From positions 310,001-374,000 of the forward strand of contig OW569378.1 in assembly GCA_937625935.1 (NCBI GenBank): a stretch of DNA of 64,000 nucleotides, given 5' to 3'. The notes beneath the pieces were generated by a model. The model had not been told where the DNA came from, ran no database searches, and was given only the letters and a program-made list of their open reading frames with translations. The stretch comes from Tetramitus jugosus. Lineage: Eukaryota > Heterolobosea > Eutetramitea > Acrasida > Vahlkampfiidae. Of the stretch, positions 20,812 through 31,551 are shown one piece after another (position 1 is the first letter of the stretch; the number at the start of each line of letters is the position of its first letter). The position numbers and the translations under genes are program-made.

Positions 20812-23800
20812 ATGACATCAACACAATCGCCCACAGGTGGCGATAGTCACATCACACAATGTACTACACGACTCATCATCAACAAAGACTTGAGAAAACT
20901 AATGCTTCAACAATTGGAAAATGATCGATTAGAGAAACCATTGATTAGTGTTCGTGAACTCCGGTCTAGAATTGCAAATGATTTCCCATTGCCTCTTGCA
21001 TCACAACTCTATTCACCATCACATTCATCACATTCATCCTCACCGGCCATCAAACGAACATCAGCACTGCTCCCTCACAGGAATAATAATAATAAGAAAT
21101 TACCAAATGAAAAACAAACTCTGAAGAAACACAATCATGATCATGATGACTATAGGGACAAAGAAGAAGAAGATGAATTTAATTTTGAAGAAGATGACGA
21201 AGATGAGAATGACGAAGAGGATGACGATGGAGATGATGACGATGGCGATTATACGTTGAATAAGAAGAATAAGAAGAAGACGCAAAGACAAGTGAAAAAT
21301 AAGAAGAAGAATACTCGCAGCAATGGGAAAAATCGAATGAAAAGTCAAGAAAGAATCATCCAGAATGAACTTCTCATGCAGAAAAAGGCCAATTCTGTTC
21401 GATTTGCACGCTTCTTCAATCCTCTCACAGTTTCTCCTAGTAATTACAAATCGAGTTCTCTGTTGTTGAAGGATTATCAGCTCAAGGGACTCAACTGGTT
21501 GAGAAAGAATTGGTACGCGAGAAGGAATTGTGTGTTGGCTGATGAGATGGGACTCGGAAAAACCATTCAATCCATTGCGTTGATTCACTATATTTATAAG
21601 CGTTATGGTATTGATGGACCGTTCTTGATTGTTGTTCCATTGTCTACTCTGGCCAATTGGCAACGAGAATTGAACACGTGGACTACAATGAACGTCAAGG
21701 TCATGTACACTGGTAGCGTGAGCAATGATGATGAGGACGATGAAAATGTGGATTTGAATATTGTGTTGACCACGTATGAGACACTAAAGTCGCAAGTTCG
21801 ATACTTTAGGAAAAAGACATGGCAAGTCGTGATTTACGATGAGGCACACAAATTGAAATCTCCACACACAAAGATTCGAAGAACAGTTGAGAAATTGCCA
21901 GCGTTGCACTCTGTGTTGTTAACAGGAACGCCCTTCCAAGTCAATATTCTTGAACTGTTTCATTTGTTGGCATTGTGTGCTACGGATGTGTTTTCGAATC
22001 CTGATGTCTTCTTGGAAAAGTTTGGAGAGTTGAATAATGAAGAACAAGTGGTAGAGCTACGAAAGTTGATTGGTCCTTTTGTTCTACGTAGAACAAAGGA
22101 CGAAGTGTTGGCAGAGGAGATGCCTCCAAAGGAAGAAGTGATTGTTGAATTAGAGCTAACAAATCTACAGAAGACACTGTATCGTGCAATCATTGAACGA
22201 AAGTCAGAATTCTTGAGACGCGAGTATAAAACCAATGAGGGAATGTCACAAGTCATCTTCTCGATCAAAAAGTGCTGTAATCACCCATTTTTGATCCAAG
22301 GGGTCGAGAAATACTTGCACGACAAGGAACCAGAAGTTCCAATCGAACAATTGATGATCAAATGTTCCTCAAAATTGATTTTCATTGACAAGTTACTGAA
22401 ACAAGTAGTAGAAAAGCAAGAGAAGGTGCTTATTTTCTGTCAAATGTTAGATATGCTTAGTATCTTGGAAGATTATCTGGAATATAAGAAAATTAAGTAT
22501 GTCAGACTTGATGGAAGCACCAACAATGAAGAACGTACCGCACATATCGACGAATTTTCAAAGGAGTCGGAAGTTAGAGTTTTCTTGCTATCAACAAGGG
22601 CAGGAGGTCTCGGTATTAATCTTGTGTCTGCCAATCATGCAATCTTATTCGACTCTGACTTCAATCCCTTCAATGATACTCAAGCTTCTGCTAGATGTCA
22701 TAGAATTGGACAAACTAAAAAGGTCATGGTATATCGTCTCATCACGAAAAATACGTATGAAATGTACGTTCTCAAGAAAGCATCAAAACGTCTGGGTATA
22801 GGAGAAGTAATTCTGGGAGCTCAGAAAAAGAAGGAAGAAGTTGATTTTACCTCTGTCAACGAGATGAACAACATGCTGAAATATGGTGTCTATCACTTGT
22901 TCCTTAAGGGAAGTGAGGGAGAAGATTTGATGAACCAAAATTTGGACACCATCTTATCGAAATCAAAGGTTGTGAATACCGAGAGAGAAACTGGTATTGT
23001 TTCCATCTTCTCTGGTGGTGAAGATCAAACTGAAGCTCCAGCACCAGCACCAGCAACATCAACTGCTCGTCAAGCCACTGATCAAGTGACCTCTCTCTAT
23101 TTCCTACCTGACGAAGAAGCAGATCAGGAGCTTGATATCAATGGAGAAAAATTTTGGGAAAAAGTGTTTCCGGAATATACAGACGCACCAACTCTTGAGT
23201 ACAGATTAGATGATCAAGAACCATTTGCTGTGAACGAAATGGTACAATTTATTACACAATTTAAGCGGTTGGTCCAAGATGTATTGTATGATGGTAATCC
23301 TTTGCCCGGTACGTCGACTGGAGATGAAGAAATCTTCTCAGGTGTCAATCTGTTAGAGGAGAAGAAGAGCAGTCATAAGGATGCGCAAAACAGCCACCAA
23401 AGGAAATCGCAACTCCACACTTTGATGCTTAAAATGGTCAGTCCTCAATCGAATCCTCACTACCATGAGTTCACCCACACTGATATGCAATTTGTTCAAA
23501 GCATGATAGATAGCCACTACTCTGGCAGAATGCTTCGAAAAGGCAAAGTGACCCGGAACGCGACACCCTTGCCTGCGAACTTGACAACCGAGTTTGGCTC
23601 ACCATTATTCTCACAACAGAACACGAGTGTCTTCGATGATTCCGATGAGGAGTTTTTGCCTGATGAAGTTGACGAAGAATTTATGAGTAAGAAACAAATA
23701 GAAGGTTATGGATTGAAGCAAAACAAGAAGGCATCATCAAAACTTCAGAAATCAAATCTCAAGTCTATCCTTACGAAAGCTAGCACCTCTAACCAGTTGA

Positions 23801-25077
23801 CTACTAATACAACTGGGTCATCCTCTACTTCAGGCTCAAACAAGCGCAAGGCAGCAACACAACAACCTGCACAAGCTGAACAACCTGTGTTGCTGATCAA
23901 AAAAAGGAGAACATGCCCTCCACTTCCAAAAGTATATCCAACTCTGTTTCCTCATGAATCAGGAGCTGTTAACCTCAACGATTTTGAAACAACGAGTCTC
24001 ACGAATCAAGATGCTCTCACCGATGGTCCAACAAGGTATAAGACACCGTATTCAGACAGCTTCTCCTCTGTTATCGCTCCCGATTTGTGTGATCCAGGCA
24101 CTGTAATCTGCCAAAATACGACTGGTATCAAGGGCACGAAACGAAGGGCATCTCGATATGCTCCACTGGTTGGAGTATCGGCTGCCAACACGACGGCGGC
24201 TTCTTCGTCGACCGCTACTACTCTGTCACATCCACCCCAGAACATTCAGCAACCTGTTCCAACTGCTGCTTCTTCAACAACACAGCAAGACGGTCCAGCA
24301 AGACACGGATCCATGCAATCCTCAATTTTTGATTTTGTGCGACGCGAGTCTCTAACTACTGCACATCAGCCACAACAACATCAGCATCAGGTACAGGCAG
24401 TTCACTTATCCAATGCGATGTTGCAACCAACAAATCTTCTAGTTCCTACAACGGCACATGTCCAACCTACTCAATCGATCCAAACGACAACTCAACCAAT
24501 CCACTCTACCCAACCTCAAGGCCACACCCCTATTCATTCAACGCAACAACCTAATGGAAACAATGGAGACCATCAATATATTCAAATACTTGTTGACGCA
24601 TTTAGAAGGGAATCAGACAAAAACAAGAGAGTAGCAATGATCAAAAGGTATCCTGAGTTGGCTTCGTTCTTACAAAACTTCCAAACCAGGCAACAACAAC
24701 AGAGACAATGGCAATTCCATCAACAGAACCCACAACCAAACTTACAACAGGTGCAACAACAGCAACAAACGAATCAGCAACAACCAATCCAACAGCCATC
24801 TAATCAATCAAACATCCAACAACCACAAGCAACACGCTCAGCTTATTTCCACTTCCAGGTAGCTTCCACTCATCCACAGCAACAACAACCAACAGCTCAA
24901 GCAAATAACCAACATGTCCATCTGTCGCCGCATCAACAATACATCCTTCTACAACAGTCTGCACTACAAGCAGCACAACAAGCACCACCTTTGCAAAATA
25001 ATCCACAGCAACAACAATTTAATCAAAAGGAAAATGCGCCATCCTCTAGGGGTACTGAAGTCATTGAAATTGACTAA
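20812..25077 (+). CDS. SNF2/CHD-type chromatin remodelling ATPase with Gln-rich tail
   Basis: 1421 residues from the ATG at 20812; an upstream GTG frame was rejected. Residues about 100-165 are an acidic/Lys-rich low-complexity run. The SNF2 ATPase starts near 220 (LKDYQLKGLNWLRKNW), with Walker A DEMGLGKT at 244-251 and the DEAH box at 343-346. The helicase-C half contains LLSTRAGGLGINLVSA and RCHRIGQTKKV. The C-terminal part near KASKRLGIGEVILG resembles CHD family remodellers. No chromodomains or PHD fingers are visible upstream. The last 250 residues are Gln-rich, as in activation-type tails. The expected role is ATP-driven nucleosome sliding in the nucleus. Confidence 0.92.
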   Translation: MTSTQSPTGGDSHITQCTTRLIINKDLRKLMLQQLENDRLEKPLISVRELRSRIANDFPLPLASQLYSPSHSSHSSSPAIKRTSALLPHRNNNNKKLPNEKQTLKKHNHDHDDYRDKEEEDEFNFEEDDEDENDEEDDDGDDDDGDYTLNKKNKKKTQRQVKNKKKNTRSNGKNRMKSQERIIQNELLMQKKANSVRFARFFNPLTVSPSNYKSSSLLLKDYQLKGLNWLRKNWYARRNCVLADEMGLGKTIQSIALIHYIYKRYGIDGPFLIVVPLSTLANWQRELNTWTTMNVKVMYTGSVSNDDEDDENVDLNIVLTTYETLKSQVRYFRKKTWQVVIYDEAHKLKSPHTKIRRTVEKLPALHSVLLTGTPFQVNILELFHLLALCATDVFSNPDVFLEKFGELNNEEQVVELRKLIGPFVLRRTKDEVLAEEMPPKEEVIVELELTNLQKTLYRAIIERKSEFLRREYKTNEGMSQVIFSIKKCCNHPFLIQGVEKYLHDKEPEVPIEQLMIKCSSKLIFIDKLLKQVVEKQEKVLIFCQMLDMLSILEDYLEYKKIKYVRLDGSTNNEERTAHIDEFSKESEVRVFLLSTRAGGLGINLVSANHAILFDSDFNPFNDTQASARCHRIGQTKKVMVYRLITKNTYEMYVLKKASKRLGIGEVILGAQKKKEEVDFTSVNEMNNMLKYGVYHLFLKGSEGEDLMNQNLDTILSKSKVVNTERETGIVSIFSGGEDQTEAPAPAPATSTARQATDQVTSLYFLPDEEADQELDINGEKFWEKVFPEYTDAPTLEYRLDDQEPFAVNEMVQFITQFKRLVQDVLYDGNPLPGTSTGDEEIFSGVNLLEEKKSSHKDAQNSHQRKSQLHTLMLKMVSPQSNPHYHEFTHTDMQFVQSMIDSHYSGRMLRKGKVTRNATPLPANLTTEFGSPLFSQQNTSVFDDSDEEFLPDEVDEEFMSKKQIEGYGLKQNKKASSKLQKSNLKSILTKASTSNQLTTNTTGSSSTSGSNKRKAATQQPAQAEQPVLLIKKRRTCPPLPKVYPTLFPHESGAVNLNDFETTSLTNQDALTDGPTRYKTPYSDSFSSVIAPDLCDPGTVICQNTTGIKGTKRRASRYAPLVGVSAANTTAASSSTATTLSHPPQNIQQPVPTAASSTTQQDGPARHGSMQSSIFDFVRRESLTTAHQPQQHQHQVQAVHLSNAMLQPTNLLVPTTAHVQPTQSIQTTTQPIHSTQPQGHTPIHSTQQPNGNNGDHQYIQILVDAFRRESDKNKRVAMIKRYPELASFLQNFQTRQQQQRQWQFHQQNPQPNLQQVQQQQQTNQQQPIQQPSNQSNIQQPQATRSAYFHFQVASTHPQQQQPTAQANNQHVHLSPHQQYILLQQSALQAAQQAPPLQNNPQQQQFNQKENAPSSRGTEVIEID

Positions 25078-25108
25078 TTGAACAAGAAAGAGTTTAGTCT
25101 TTTTATTT

Positions 25109-26464
25109 CTACTTAAATTCTAATTTTTGTAAAACCTTTTCGAACAATGATCGAGAGGGACATCCCTCCATTGATGTATAACTCACCATCCACTTTTTGT
25201 TATCGCCATCTTCTTGCTTGTTCTTTGTCCCGGCTGGATGCTTGATCAGATACGTCAACTGCTCCAACGACTTTCCATTGTATTGATACTTGACATGAAA
25301 CATGACAGCGGGATTTCCGCTCACCATTTCCTTACAAACTTTTTGCTCTATTCGAAAATTCTTCATTGGCTTCAATTGATCCAACAACTGTTCAATATCA
25401 TGCTCCATTGTACTTCCATCCCTATTCAACAACTGAATCACAATATTATCTGTGAATCGGTTCTGTGAAACGACTTGAATCGGAGAGAAGAACAGCATCG
25501 TGCCTTGACTCATCGAACTCACCTGTTTGGTCCACATTTGAGGAAACTGGATGACAATATATTGTGTGTCCACACGATTCCATGGCTCAATCTTATCAAT
25601 TGTTCGAAACTCTGCCTTGGAAAACATGTACTGAAAAACGGACTCTGTCTTACAATCTGACGTGTTGGAAGTGTAAGTGAATAGATACTTGAGTCCACAA
25701 CCACATTCAATCACGTTTGTGATTTGTGTGAAATGAGAGTTGTGCATTTTGTAGCGTGCCTTGAATTGGACCATTGGTAAGGATCCTATAGGTGTCTTCA
25801 ACGTAGATGACAAAGAAGAAACTGAACTTTTCGAGTTTGTTTCCATTGCATTCGATGCGCTAGTTGTCACGGATGTTGTTGATGCAGTCTGAGAGCTATC
25901 GTTCTTGTTGTTGTCAACATTGGGCTCCAAGAACAAGAGTTCATAACTCTCCAATTGACTTAAGCTATCAATGACTTCACGCGCCAAATCGAAAATGGTT
26001 TGTTCGCCGCTAATGACCACTTGAACATTAATGTTGTCCTTGGTCTCATTACGGGTGCTTAGCTGTAGATGGGAAAAGAAGTAAAGGATGGAGTTTTGAC
26101 GAGAAGCTTGCCATTCCTTTGGATAGGGAACTCGAAGCATTCCATCATCATACACCAAGTAGTCACCATCACCGGTTGTTTGTTCTTTTGTTTCTGTTGT
26201 ATTGTTTTCGTCTGTTTTGGTTGTTGTTGATGGAGGATTCGTCAGTTCAATCAGTGTTGTAGTTGTGTTCGGATCGACCATTTGCGTAGGAGAAAAGAAC
26301 ACGGTTGACTTGTGGGGGTTCATTGGTTGTTGTCGCAAATTTTCTGGTTGTTTTCGATCAACCTGTTGCGAAGAAGAATCGCTATTAACAGCACTTACTT
26401 TGCTTTTGCTGTGTTGTTGAGCTTGGTGGTGGTGTTTGATCGGAGGAAGGGAACCGAGATTCAT
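25109..26464 (-). CDS. Protein with tandem PsbP/DcrB-like domains, unknown function
   Basis: 451 residues from the ATG at 26464; upstream sequence is open from a TTG only. After a low-complexity Thr/Asn/Gln region, two copies of one fold are visible. The first (about 130-300) has VPYPKEWQ, ILYFFSHLQ, DNINVQVV and VFQYMFSKAEF. The second (about 305-450) has IQFPQMWTKQ, TMLFFSPIQ, DNIVIQLL and LFEKVLQKLEF. A partial third copy may sit near the N-terminus (TVFFSPTQMVD). The pattern of a Pro-x-x-W entry strand, a FFSP strand and a final helix is that of the PsbP/Mog1/DcrB alpha-beta fold. No signal peptide, no catalytic motif. Confidence 0.65.
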   Translation of the reverse strand: MNLGSLPPIKHHHQAQQHSKSKVSAVNSDSSSQQVDRKQPENLRQQPMNPHKSTVFFSPTQMVDPNTTTTLIELTNPPSTTTKTDENNTTETKEQTTGDGDYLVYDDGMLRVPYPKEWQASRQNSILYFFSHLQLSTRNETKDNINVQVVISGEQTIFDLAREVIDSLSQLESYELLFLEPNVDNNKNDSSQTASTTSVTTSASNAMETNSKSSVSSLSSTLKTPIGSLPMVQFKARYKMHNSHFTQITNVIECGCGLKYLFTYTSNTSDCKTESVFQYMFSKAEFRTIDKIEPWNRVDTQYIVIQFPQMWTKQVSSMSQGTMLFFSPIQVVSQNRFTDNIVIQLLNRDGSTMEHDIEQLLDQLKPMKNFRIEQKVCKEMVSGNPAVMFHVKYQYNGKSLEQLTYLIKHPAGTKNKQEDGDNKKWMVSYTSMEGCPSRSLFEKVLQKLEFK

Positions 26465-26670
26465 TTCAAATGAATGTTTTGTCAATAATAAGATTTCGTA
26501 TTGATTGTTACTTGCTTCGATCTGTGGCTGGGAGATGGAATGTTGTTTGGTGATCAAGTTTTTGGTGGTCAATCCAGATTCAACTTGTCATTCATCTGAA
26601 GGGAACACTTCAAACAATTTCTTTTCTCCCAAAATACAACTGCGGAGAAAAGTCAATACAATTCAGTGTT

Positions 26671-27715
26671 TTATTGGTCGACTTTGCCTTCTTCCTTGAC
26701 TGGTTGATCAACCTTTGTGTTACTTGCTTCTTCGTGCAACCACAACTCGTCATTGTCATCAGTTTGTCTCTTTCTTCTTGGTCTCTTACCAGACTTGGTT
26801 CCAAACAAGTGAAAGACCTCTGAGGCATCAGTCGTTAACAATCCATCCTTTGTCACACGGATAATAATTTGCTCTGCGTTGGCCATTTGGTCACCTTCGG
26901 CCTTCACGTGCAATCCGATTGCAGCAATCACTTCATCCTCATCTGGAACTTCAATCTCCTCTCCTTCTTCATTCTCGATCCTTCTCTTTAGATTCTCTGG
27001 TCTCTCCTTTTCAAACTTTGCCAATGTGTACCAATCACCAGTCTCATCCTCAATAATACCAATACGCTTCTCCTGGAATCCATTTGCTCTCAAATCATCC
27101 ACACTAAACAAGAACAACTTGATATAATTACCGACGCCAAGCATGACATAGAGCTTATTGCGTGTGTTGTAACCGACTTCAGCCCACTTGGCAGGAGAAG
27201 CAGAGCTTGACACTTCCTCGGATGTCTCAGCAGCAATTGAGACATTGGATTGTCTTCTGCCCTCGGATCCCTTCTTATCACCAGTGGCGGCAGAACCATT
27301 GCTCACCGTCGAAGATCTTCTCTTTCTTGCCTTTGGTTGCTTCTTTCTCTCGACGTGCAACCATGGGTTCTTTCTGTCGCAATACACCTTGATTTCTCTC
27401 TCCAATATCAATTGATCATCCTAAAAAAAAGAATTAGTTTTCGCGCGCATTACAAAAAAAATTGTAAACTGAATGAAAACATACCAAGCAAATCAAAACT
27501 TCATTGTCCATAATGACGTCTTGAACGATATCAGATGGATTGAGTGAATAACGATCACTTGTGCTCAACCCCAAAATAGAAATCAACTTGTTGTTAAAGT
27601 GCTGTTGAAGGTATTCACTGACAAAATCAGTCAATTCCTTCACAGTCTTCTCTCTCATGGGTTGAGTGACTGGCAGGATCAATCTGTACTGGTGGAACAA
27701 TAATCTAATGCGCAT
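26671..27715 (-). CDS. Coilin N-terminal-like protein
   Basis: Two exons, 27715-27485 and 27420-26671, give 326 residues. The 64-nt intron (27421-27484) has a GTATGT donor, and the splice joins DNEVLICL to DDQLILERE. The first 80 residues (MRIRLLFHQYRLILPV, LGLSTSDRYSLNP, IVQDVIMDNEVLIC) fit the ubiquitin-like N-terminal fold of coilin, which scaffolds Cajal bodies. A Lys/Arg/Ser-rich stretch (residues about 90-135) could be a nuclear-localisation region. A Tudor-like Cajal-body module is possible around NTRNKLYVMLGVGNYI but not clear. The assignment rests on pattern only. Confidence 0.5.
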
Positions 27716-28676
27716 CTTTTGTTGTTGTGTTTATTACAGTGTGTGGGTGTTTGTTTGTAGTGGTATGGATTTTAGTTGCAAAGCTTTTTTAGCTAAGTCG
27801 TTGTAGTTACAATGGTGAGTTTTTCGTGTGTGTTGTGCAGGATTTGCGGATGATATCGATCCAGTCACTTAAAGCAATAGATACAGGTGATGGTGTTCTT
27901 TCTCTCGAAGAAGAATGTTGGTGAATCAATCTCAGCAAGCTACAATGTTACACGGTTGTTTTGTTTGATGTGGTTTCAGAAGAGCACACAAGACATCAGC
28001 TTTTTATAATCGAAAACAGTGCGTTCCGCGATCTTTCTGTGTGTTATTTTTAGCTCGCCAGGTTGTAAAGTGATCTGATTACGGGATAATCATTGGGACT
28101 AAAATTCCTAGGAATGATTATCCCTCGCTGGTGCTGTGATTCCTTTGGTCTGAGTCTTGGACCATTTTCATATGACTTTGCTCCCTTTCTAACAAATGGG
28201 CAACCGGAACTTACGGCACATAACATGTCGTGTTATCATCTGATGTAGGGATATTACTTGATAAAAATAACTCAAGTTAGTTGACATTTGAGGCTGGAAA
28301 CCCATTTAATAGTTTTAATGTTGTATCCATTCGATCATTCTCTGTTCTTTCATACAGTTAACTGGCCCTAACAGACGCACCCAAAGACCACCTCTCAACC
28401 ACGTGAGAGTGTACTCGAAACCTGAACTCTCAAGAGTTGTGCGCTCACTCACTCCGCTCGTCAATCAAATCATAAACACAAAAAACCACGGAAGAAAGCC
28501 CTGAAAAAAAAACCAAAGCAACAACAATTTTTTTTTGCGCCCCAACTACAGAATATCAACCATCGTAGCTGGAACAACAACAACAACTCATTTGGCACAA
28601 ACAACAAATCCTACACACATAATAATATTGTACTATTGTTTTATAAAACATCAAAAAAAAATCATCATAAAACATC
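27716..28676. other. Largest gene-free gap (961 bases) between divergent genes
   Basis: It separates the coilin-like start (27715, minus) from the kinase start (28677, plus). I see no open frame of coding character and no tRNA-like B box. It contains the inverted repeat at 28083-28124, a run of T8GCGC at 28529-28540 and an A/C-rich leader from about 28490. It may hold regulatory sites or an unrecognised non-coding RNA. Confidence 0.5.
28083..28124. repeat. 12-bp perfect inverted repeat with 18-base spacer
   Basis: GGGATAATCATT (28083-28094) and its exact reverse complement AATGATTATCCC (28113-28124) flank 18 bases that contain CCTAGG. It could form a stem-loop in RNA or be a dimeric factor site. 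It is not part of any recognised gene. Confidence 0.7.
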
Positions 28677-30587
28677 ATGGGAGAAAAGATTGGACCATTT
28701 ATTCTGGGTGAAACACTGGGTGAAGGATCCACAGGTATGGTTTTCAACAACACTGAACTTGATTTTTTTTTGACGACTCGTTTTTTTTAAAGCTTTTTTT
28801 CGTGATTTTTGGTCGCCAAAAAAACAACAAGCAACAGTAAGCTCACTGACAACATTTACATACATGCAGGCAAAGTAAAGCTCGCAGTTCACAAGGACAC
28901 CAATCAAAAAGTGGCCATCAAAATCATTAACAAGAGTATTTTGACCAATAAGCCTTCACTGAGGCGAAAAGTCGAAAGAGAGATTGCAGTCATGAAGCTC
29001 ATTAATCACAAGCACATTATTCGACTCTTTGACGTGCTTCAAACGAAAAAATACCTCTTTCTCATTATTGAACATGTCGAAGGCGGAGAATTGTTTGATT
29101 ATATTGTAAATAAGGGTCGATTGTCAACAGAGGAGGCATTTCAGATCTTTAGACAGATTATTATCGGTGTAGAGTACTGTCACAACAATCTCATTTGTCA
29201 TCGTGACTTGAAACCGGAGAATTTATTGTTGGACAGGAACAATAATATAAAGATTGCTGATTTTGGTATGGCATCGCTCATGGAAGAGGGAAAATTGTTG
29301 GAGACTAGTTGTGGATCACCGCACTATGCCAGTCCTGAAGTCGTCAAGGGATTGAGGTACAATGGAATGGAGGCGGATGTGTGGTCGTGCGGTGTCGTCT
29401 TGTTTGCACTGCTCACGGGACGATTGCCGTTTGACGATGACAATTTGCAAAATTTGTTGAAAAAGGTCAAGGCCGGTGTCTATCAAATGCCCAGTTTCCT
29501 CTCTGATGACGTCAAGGATCTGATTATGCGCATGTTGACCATGGACCCTGACAAGAGAATAAAGATTAAGGAGATCAAGAGACATCCATGGTGGAGAAAC
29601 ATGGAGAAGATTATGATTCAGAAGAATATTCCATTGGACAATCCGGATCAAGACGAGATTGCTCAAAAGACATCCCCGAGACCACCACCAACAACAAGTG
29701 TTGTCACGACGGAGCAAGCTTCTCCAGTGGTCAATGAGCCTGAACAACCAACAACATTGTTGGACAACATTCAAGAAGCACAGCAGTCGGTTGAGTCGCG
29801 TGCATCAGATGAGCTTGCAGTCGATGCCAATCAGCCATTGAGACCATTTGCATCACCATTGAGTCCAAGTGACGAACAGGAGACAGTGACGGACGCTCAA
29901 TATGCAATCAGCCGAGACCAAATCGATCCCGATGTGCTCAAGATGATTCACGACATGTGGTCAACAGATGAAGACAAGATGATTGCCGCATTGGAGGTAC
30001 CAGAGAAGAATCTCGAAACTGTATTGTACAATCTTGTGCTCCAAAAGAAGAAGGAGTCAGATTCGGTGGTTGTGGAGAGTTTTGCGCCAAAGTTGGCCGT
30101 AGGACCCACAAATCCATTGACCGACGAGTTTGACAGGGGAGAAGAGTTGCGCAAGAAGCTTCAGGAGGCTACCGTGAAACAATGGGAGGCCAAGAAGCAG
30201 GAGGAGCAGGAGAAGCTAGCAGAGTCATCAAGAAATCGCACTCAATCATCTGTGTCCAACTGGTTCTCCTTCTGGAGAAGAAAGAAGATTGTTCAGAAGG
30301 AAGACGAGAGTGCATCTCATTTCGGTCTTCACAGCAACAAGACTCAAAAGGAGATTTTGGACGAATTGGGTCGAACTTTCCAAGCCTTGCAAATACATTG
30401 GAATTTGGTTTCTGATTCTGTGGTTCAGGCAAAGTGTGGCTGTGGCGACATTTTGATTGTGTTTGACATTACAATCAACTCATTGCCATCCAAAGAGGGT
30501 TACCTACTCAATTTTGCTAGACAAAGTGGTGAAGTGTTCCAGGCAAGAATTCTGTTTGACTTTTTAGCGGACGAGTTGAATATCTAG
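28677..30587 (+). CDS. BRSK/SNF1-family protein kinase with UBA-like domain
   Basis: The first exon is short (28677-28734) and the second is 28870-30587, across a 135-nt intron, giving 591 residues. The splice completes the glycine loop [17 protein letters not shown]. The kinase (about 7-262) has [32 protein letters not shown] and the activation loop [13 protein letters not shown]. The loop Thr (residue 165) is the site LKB1 phosphorylates in this family. [31 protein letters not shown] is the BRSK/SAD pattern, given here in outline only. Residues about 370-412 fit a UBA domain, and the C-terminal 100 residues may be a KA1-like lipid-binding module. Likely role: polarity or energy signalling. 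Confidence 0.88.
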
Positions 30588-30811
30588 ATTTGGTTTTCAG
30601 AACTAGTTTTAACAGGGTTAATGTTATTCTAACCTGTAGGGTAACAGTAATGTTATTATAGTGATCACAGTGTATACGAATGATACATTGTTGTACAGAG
30701 TTTTAGTAAATTAATTTTGAAGTTGTTTGTACAATCTTGAAACACAATAAACAATTGACTTTTGTTCTCCTCGGCTCCATGTTCATTTGAATCGCGGAAT
30801 CCGCACTGGAC

Positions 30812-31432
30812 TTACAACCAATAGTCCAACATATGTCCCTGGTTCATCGTCTCCTTCTTTCGATCAAATTTCAAGATGTCCATCAGTAACTTTAGCCGAA
30901 ACACCATGAGAGCAAACATCAGAAGCGACACGAAAACAATCACACAGACTCCCACAACAAGAGATATGATTCCTTGAGTCTTTTGCTTTGTTGACATCAA
31001 ATGAACGGATTGAACAATGTTCCATGCGACCAAACAATGACTCAACGCCAAGAACGAAAGCAAATTCAAAATAGAGGCCCACTTTTTTCTACTACGCCCT
31101 CGAAAATGCTTACTCAGCCAGGCAGCTATCCCCGATATCGTCGTAATCAGCGACAAAACCACAATCAAACTATACACTGTAAATAGAGCGGGATAATTAC
31201 TTGGCGCTCTTTTATGGGCAACATCGGCACTCAATTTCATCAAAAAGACACTCACTACAATAAAAACAATTGTCAACAGAGAACACCATACTCCCAGAAT
31301 CAAATCCCATGTTTTGAGTCGTTGATGCATCTGTGTGGTGATCTCTGTTGATAACGTGTAGTTCTTTGGTTCACTCATCTCATCATCCACCAGTGGTTCG
31401 GTGAGCAATGAGCTCGTATTGTCGTTGTGCAT
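30812..31432 (-). CDS. Four-helix membrane protein, unknown function
   Basis: 206 residues from the ATG at 31432. Four hydrophobic segments are seen near 46-67 (LGVWCSLLTIVFIVVSVFLM), 83-106 (LFTVYSLIVVLSLITTISGI), 118-142 and 155-180 (GIISLVVGVCVIVFVSLLMF). Both ends are hydrophilic, suggesting N- and C-termini in the cytosol. No tetraspanin CCG motif and no family match. Confidence 0.7.
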   Translation of the reverse strand: MHNDNTSSLLTEPLVDDEMSEPKNYTLSTEITTQMHQRLKTWDLILGVWCSLLTIVFIVVSVFLMKLSADVAHKRAPSNYPALFTVYSLIVVLSLITTISGIAAWLSKHFRGRSRKKWASILNLLSFLALSHCLVAWNIVQSVHLMSTKQKTQGIISLVVGVCVIVFVSLLMFALMVFRLKLLMDILKFDRKKETMNQGHMLDYWL

Positions 31433-31551
31433 CTCTCAAGCTTTTTCTTTGTGGGTGAGCTTCGCGGAGTTTCAAGAAAATCCTTCGAACAATCAATTTC
31501 TAATAGCAATAACTCCGGCGATGGTTTTTACAATAGATGTTTGTTACAAAA

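Noticed and set aside
27716-28676. Possible tRNA or snRNA gene in the long gap
   Set aside because: No B-box-like GGTTCGAATCC sequence, acceptor-stem pairing or snRNA core could be found by eye.
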